The translations under genes and the position numbers were made by a program. The notes below the pieces were generated by a model. That model had not been told where the DNA came from. It did not search any database and saw nothing but the letters and a program-made list of their open reading frames with translations. From the NCBI GenBank assembly GCA_028282185.1, contig JANQIJ010000284.1, positions 1 through 6,853 of the forward strand: a stretch of 6,853 bases of DNA, read 5' to 3'. The number at the start of each line of letters is the position of its first letter. The first letter of the stretch is position 1. Shown in pieces: positions 5,354 to 6,853 of this stretch. The stretch is from Rhodospirillales bacterium (GTDB taxonomy: Bacteria > Pseudomonadota > Alphaproteobacteria > Rhodospirillales > Casp-alpha2).

Positions 5354-5386
5354 GGATCATCGGCCCCGGGTTCGGGCCGGCGATCC
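5354..5386 (+). other. Strong imperfect hairpin between the sensor and chemoreceptor genes
   Basis: GGATC (5354-5358) pairs with GATCC (5382-5386). After a small internal loop, CGG-c-CCCG pairs with CGGGCCG around a GGTT loop, giving 12 base pairs in all. No T-run follows, so it is not a standard intrinsic terminator. It ends 28 nt before the chemoreceptor ATG and could stabilise the upstream mRNA, reduce readthrough, or tune the ratio of the two proteins. Confidence 0.45.
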
Positions 5387-5401
5387 GACGGAGACAACCA
5401 C

Positions 5402-5406
5402 AGGGG
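5402..5406 (+). promoter_or_regulatory. Ribosome binding site of the chemoreceptor gene
   Basis: AGGGG lies 8 nt before the ATG at 5415, which is the first start in the open frame with suitable spacing. Confidence 0.5.
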
Positions 5407-5414
5407 TATACACA

Positions 5415-6853
5415 ATGACCGACGCGGCAAGCGTGACGACTCCGGATAACCGGGATTCAACCAATACCGGAAGCCAGGCGACCAGCTCTCTCGGACGCAG
5501 GATCATCTTTACCGTGGCCGCTGCGATCATCGCCGGTTTGGCCGTACTGATCTGCATTCAAGCGGCAAACCTGGGCATGCAGCTTAACGACACATCCAGC
5601 TTGAAAAACCGGACAATCACGGAGCTCATGGCATCGCAGATATCCGGCGGCGTCCGTTGGAAGAAGACCGACGCCATCGATAGATCCTATGCCCCGATGG
5701 CCGCGTCACCGAACTCGCAAATGGCGACCCTTGCCGTTTTCGATCAGCAGGGCGGCCTGCTGACCTTGTTCCAATCCGAGCAGCTGTCCTCCGCCGATCT
5801 TTCCGGCGCCTTGCACCAGGGCGGCGACGCCTTGGCCAACGGCGAGACCGTGTCTTGGGATGTTCCCGGCGCGTTCGTCATCGCCACGCCGGTCATATCG
5901 GGCAAGAAACAGGACCGGGTCGGCACCCTGGTCATTGCCTGGAGCACCGAAGCCCACGACACCGCCGTGACCCAGGCGGTCATCAACAACGCCATCGTCG
6001 GATTGATCGTCGTCGTCGCCCTTGTCGCCCTGCTGGCCTTCGTCATCGCCCGCCAGGTCACGCGACCGTTGAGCTCGATCACCGAATGCACGACGCGTTT
6101 GGTGAATGGAAACCTGGACGTCGATGTTCCGGCCAAGGACCGGACCGATGAGATCGGCGCCCTGGCCCATTGCATCCAAGTATTCAAGGAAAAAAGCACG
6201 GAAATCGAACACCTGAAGATCGAACGCGAGGAGATGGAACGCCGCGCCGAACAGCAGAAACGCAACGCCATGCAGAGTTTGGCCAGCGAGTTCGAGGCCA
6301 GCGTCGGCGAGGTCGTCGCCGGCCTGTCCCTGGCTTCGTCGAACATGCAGAATTCGTCTTCGACCATGGCCGGCGCGGCGGATCAGACCGACCAGGAAAG
6401 CAGCAATGTCGCCTCGGCCGCGCAACGGGCGTCGTCGAACGTTCAAACCGTCGCCGCCGCGACGGAACAGCTTTCAATTTCGGTCACGGAAATCAGCCGC
6501 CAGGTTTCGACCTCGGCCGATATCGCCGCAGAAGCCGTCAACGAAGCGGAAACCACCAAGACGATGATCCGCGAACTGGCCGGCGCCGCGCAACGCATCG
6601 GCGAGGTCGTTTCGCTGATCACCGACATCGCGGAGCAAACCAACCTTCTGGCCCTCAATGCGACGATTGAAGCCGCCCGCGCCGGCGACGCCGGCAAGGG
6701 CTTCGCCGTGGTCGCTTCGGAAGTCAAGAATCTGGCCAACCAGACGGCCAAGGCGACCGAGGAAATCGCCACCCAGGTCAGTGATATCCAGTCGGCGACC
6801 GACAATGCGGTCAAGGCCAACGAAGGCATCGCCCGGACGATCTCGCAGATCAA
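5415..6853 (+). CDS. Methyl-accepting chemotaxis protein, C-terminus off the right edge
   Basis: 479 codons are visible; the family size suggests roughly 80-100 more beyond the edge. The protein senses periplasmic signals and controls the CheA kinase through CheW at the inner membrane. Layout: a polar cytoplasmic N-terminus (1-28), transmembrane helix 1 (about 30-51), a periplasmic sensor (52-188) with PAS/Cache-like strands ATLAVFDQQGGLL and VGTLVIAWS, transmembrane helix 2 (189-213), HAMP (about 210-262, with RPLSSI and DEIGAL), a charged coiled-coil linker (262-285), then the signalling domain. The kinase-contacting tip EQTNLLALNATIEAARAG (407-424) and GKGFAVVASEVKNLA are clear. Methylation sites and any C-terminal CheR-tethering pentapeptide cannot be judged. 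It follows the exported sensor gene in the same direction 131 bp later. The sensor region is short and its ligand unknown, so it may rely on that partner; this is inference. Confidence 0.94.
   Translation, partial: MTDAASVTTPDNRDSTNTGSQATSSLGRRIIFTVAAAIIAGLAVLICIQAANLGMQLNDTSSLKNRTITELMASQISGGVRWKKTDAIDRSYAPMAASPNSQMATLAVFDQQGGLLTLFQSEQLSSADLSGALHQGGDALANGETVSWDVPGAFVIATPVISGKKQDRVGTLVIAWSTEAHDTAVTQAVINNAIVGLIVVVALVALLAFVIARQVTRPLSSITECTTRLVNGNLDVDVPAKDRTDEIGALAHCIQVFKEKSTEIEHLKIEREEMERRAEQQKRNAMQSLASEFEASVGEVVAGLSLASSNMQNSSSTMAGAADQTDQESSNVASAAQRASSNVQTVAAATEQLSISVTEISRQVSTSADIAAEAVNEAETTKTMIRELAGAAQRIGEVVSLITDIAEQTNLLALNATIEAARAGDAGKGFAVVASEVKNLANQTAKATEEIATQVSDIQSATDNAVKANEGIARTISQI

Overview
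The window is high-GC, gene-dense bacterial DNA. It most likely comes from an alphaproteobacterium, perhaps a Rhodospirillales relative. The pointers are AapJ/BztA-type amino-acid binding proteins beside metC, a stand-alone hisI, and a chemoreceptor with the alphaproteobacterial style of linker and hairpin tip. This placement is inferred from protein character, not from a database search.

Left part, minus strand (1-1458): two consecutive genes encode periplasmic binding proteins of the general L-amino-acid ABC transporter family. The one at 427-1458 is complete and closely matches AapJ in length and motifs. The one at 1-251 is the N-terminal part of a paralog that runs off the left edge. The permease and ATPase genes (aapQMP type) are not in view and could lie further left.

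Middle, plus strand (1544-4319): three genes are packed as an operon and diverge from the binding-protein genes across an 85-bp promoter region. They are metC (PLP-dependent cystathionine beta-lyase), hisI (zinc-dependent phosphoribosyl-AMP cyclohydrolase) and a COG0523/CobW-family GTPase with a long histidine-rich loop. metC and hisI are 12 bp apart, and hisI overlaps the GTPase gene by 17 bp. The GTPase is probably a metal (zinc or cobalt) chaperone. The divergent region holds competing palindromes, an 8-bp direct repeat and candidate promoters facing both ways.

Right part, plus strand (4320-6853): a 370-bp non-coding stretch, starting AT-rich and continuing with several potential RNA hairpins, precedes a small exported protein (4690-5283) that looks like a free-standing Cache/PDC sensor domain. 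After 131 bp containing a strong hairpin comes a membrane methyl-accepting chemotaxis protein (5415 to the right edge, C-terminus missing). These two probably form a chemosensory pair.

No tRNA, rRNA, CRISPR array, insertion sequence, attachment site or prophage sequence was seen. Most of the window is ordinary core metabolism and transport. The parts most worth a second look are the secreted-sensor/chemoreceptor pair with its structured leader, and the hisI/GTPase overlap.
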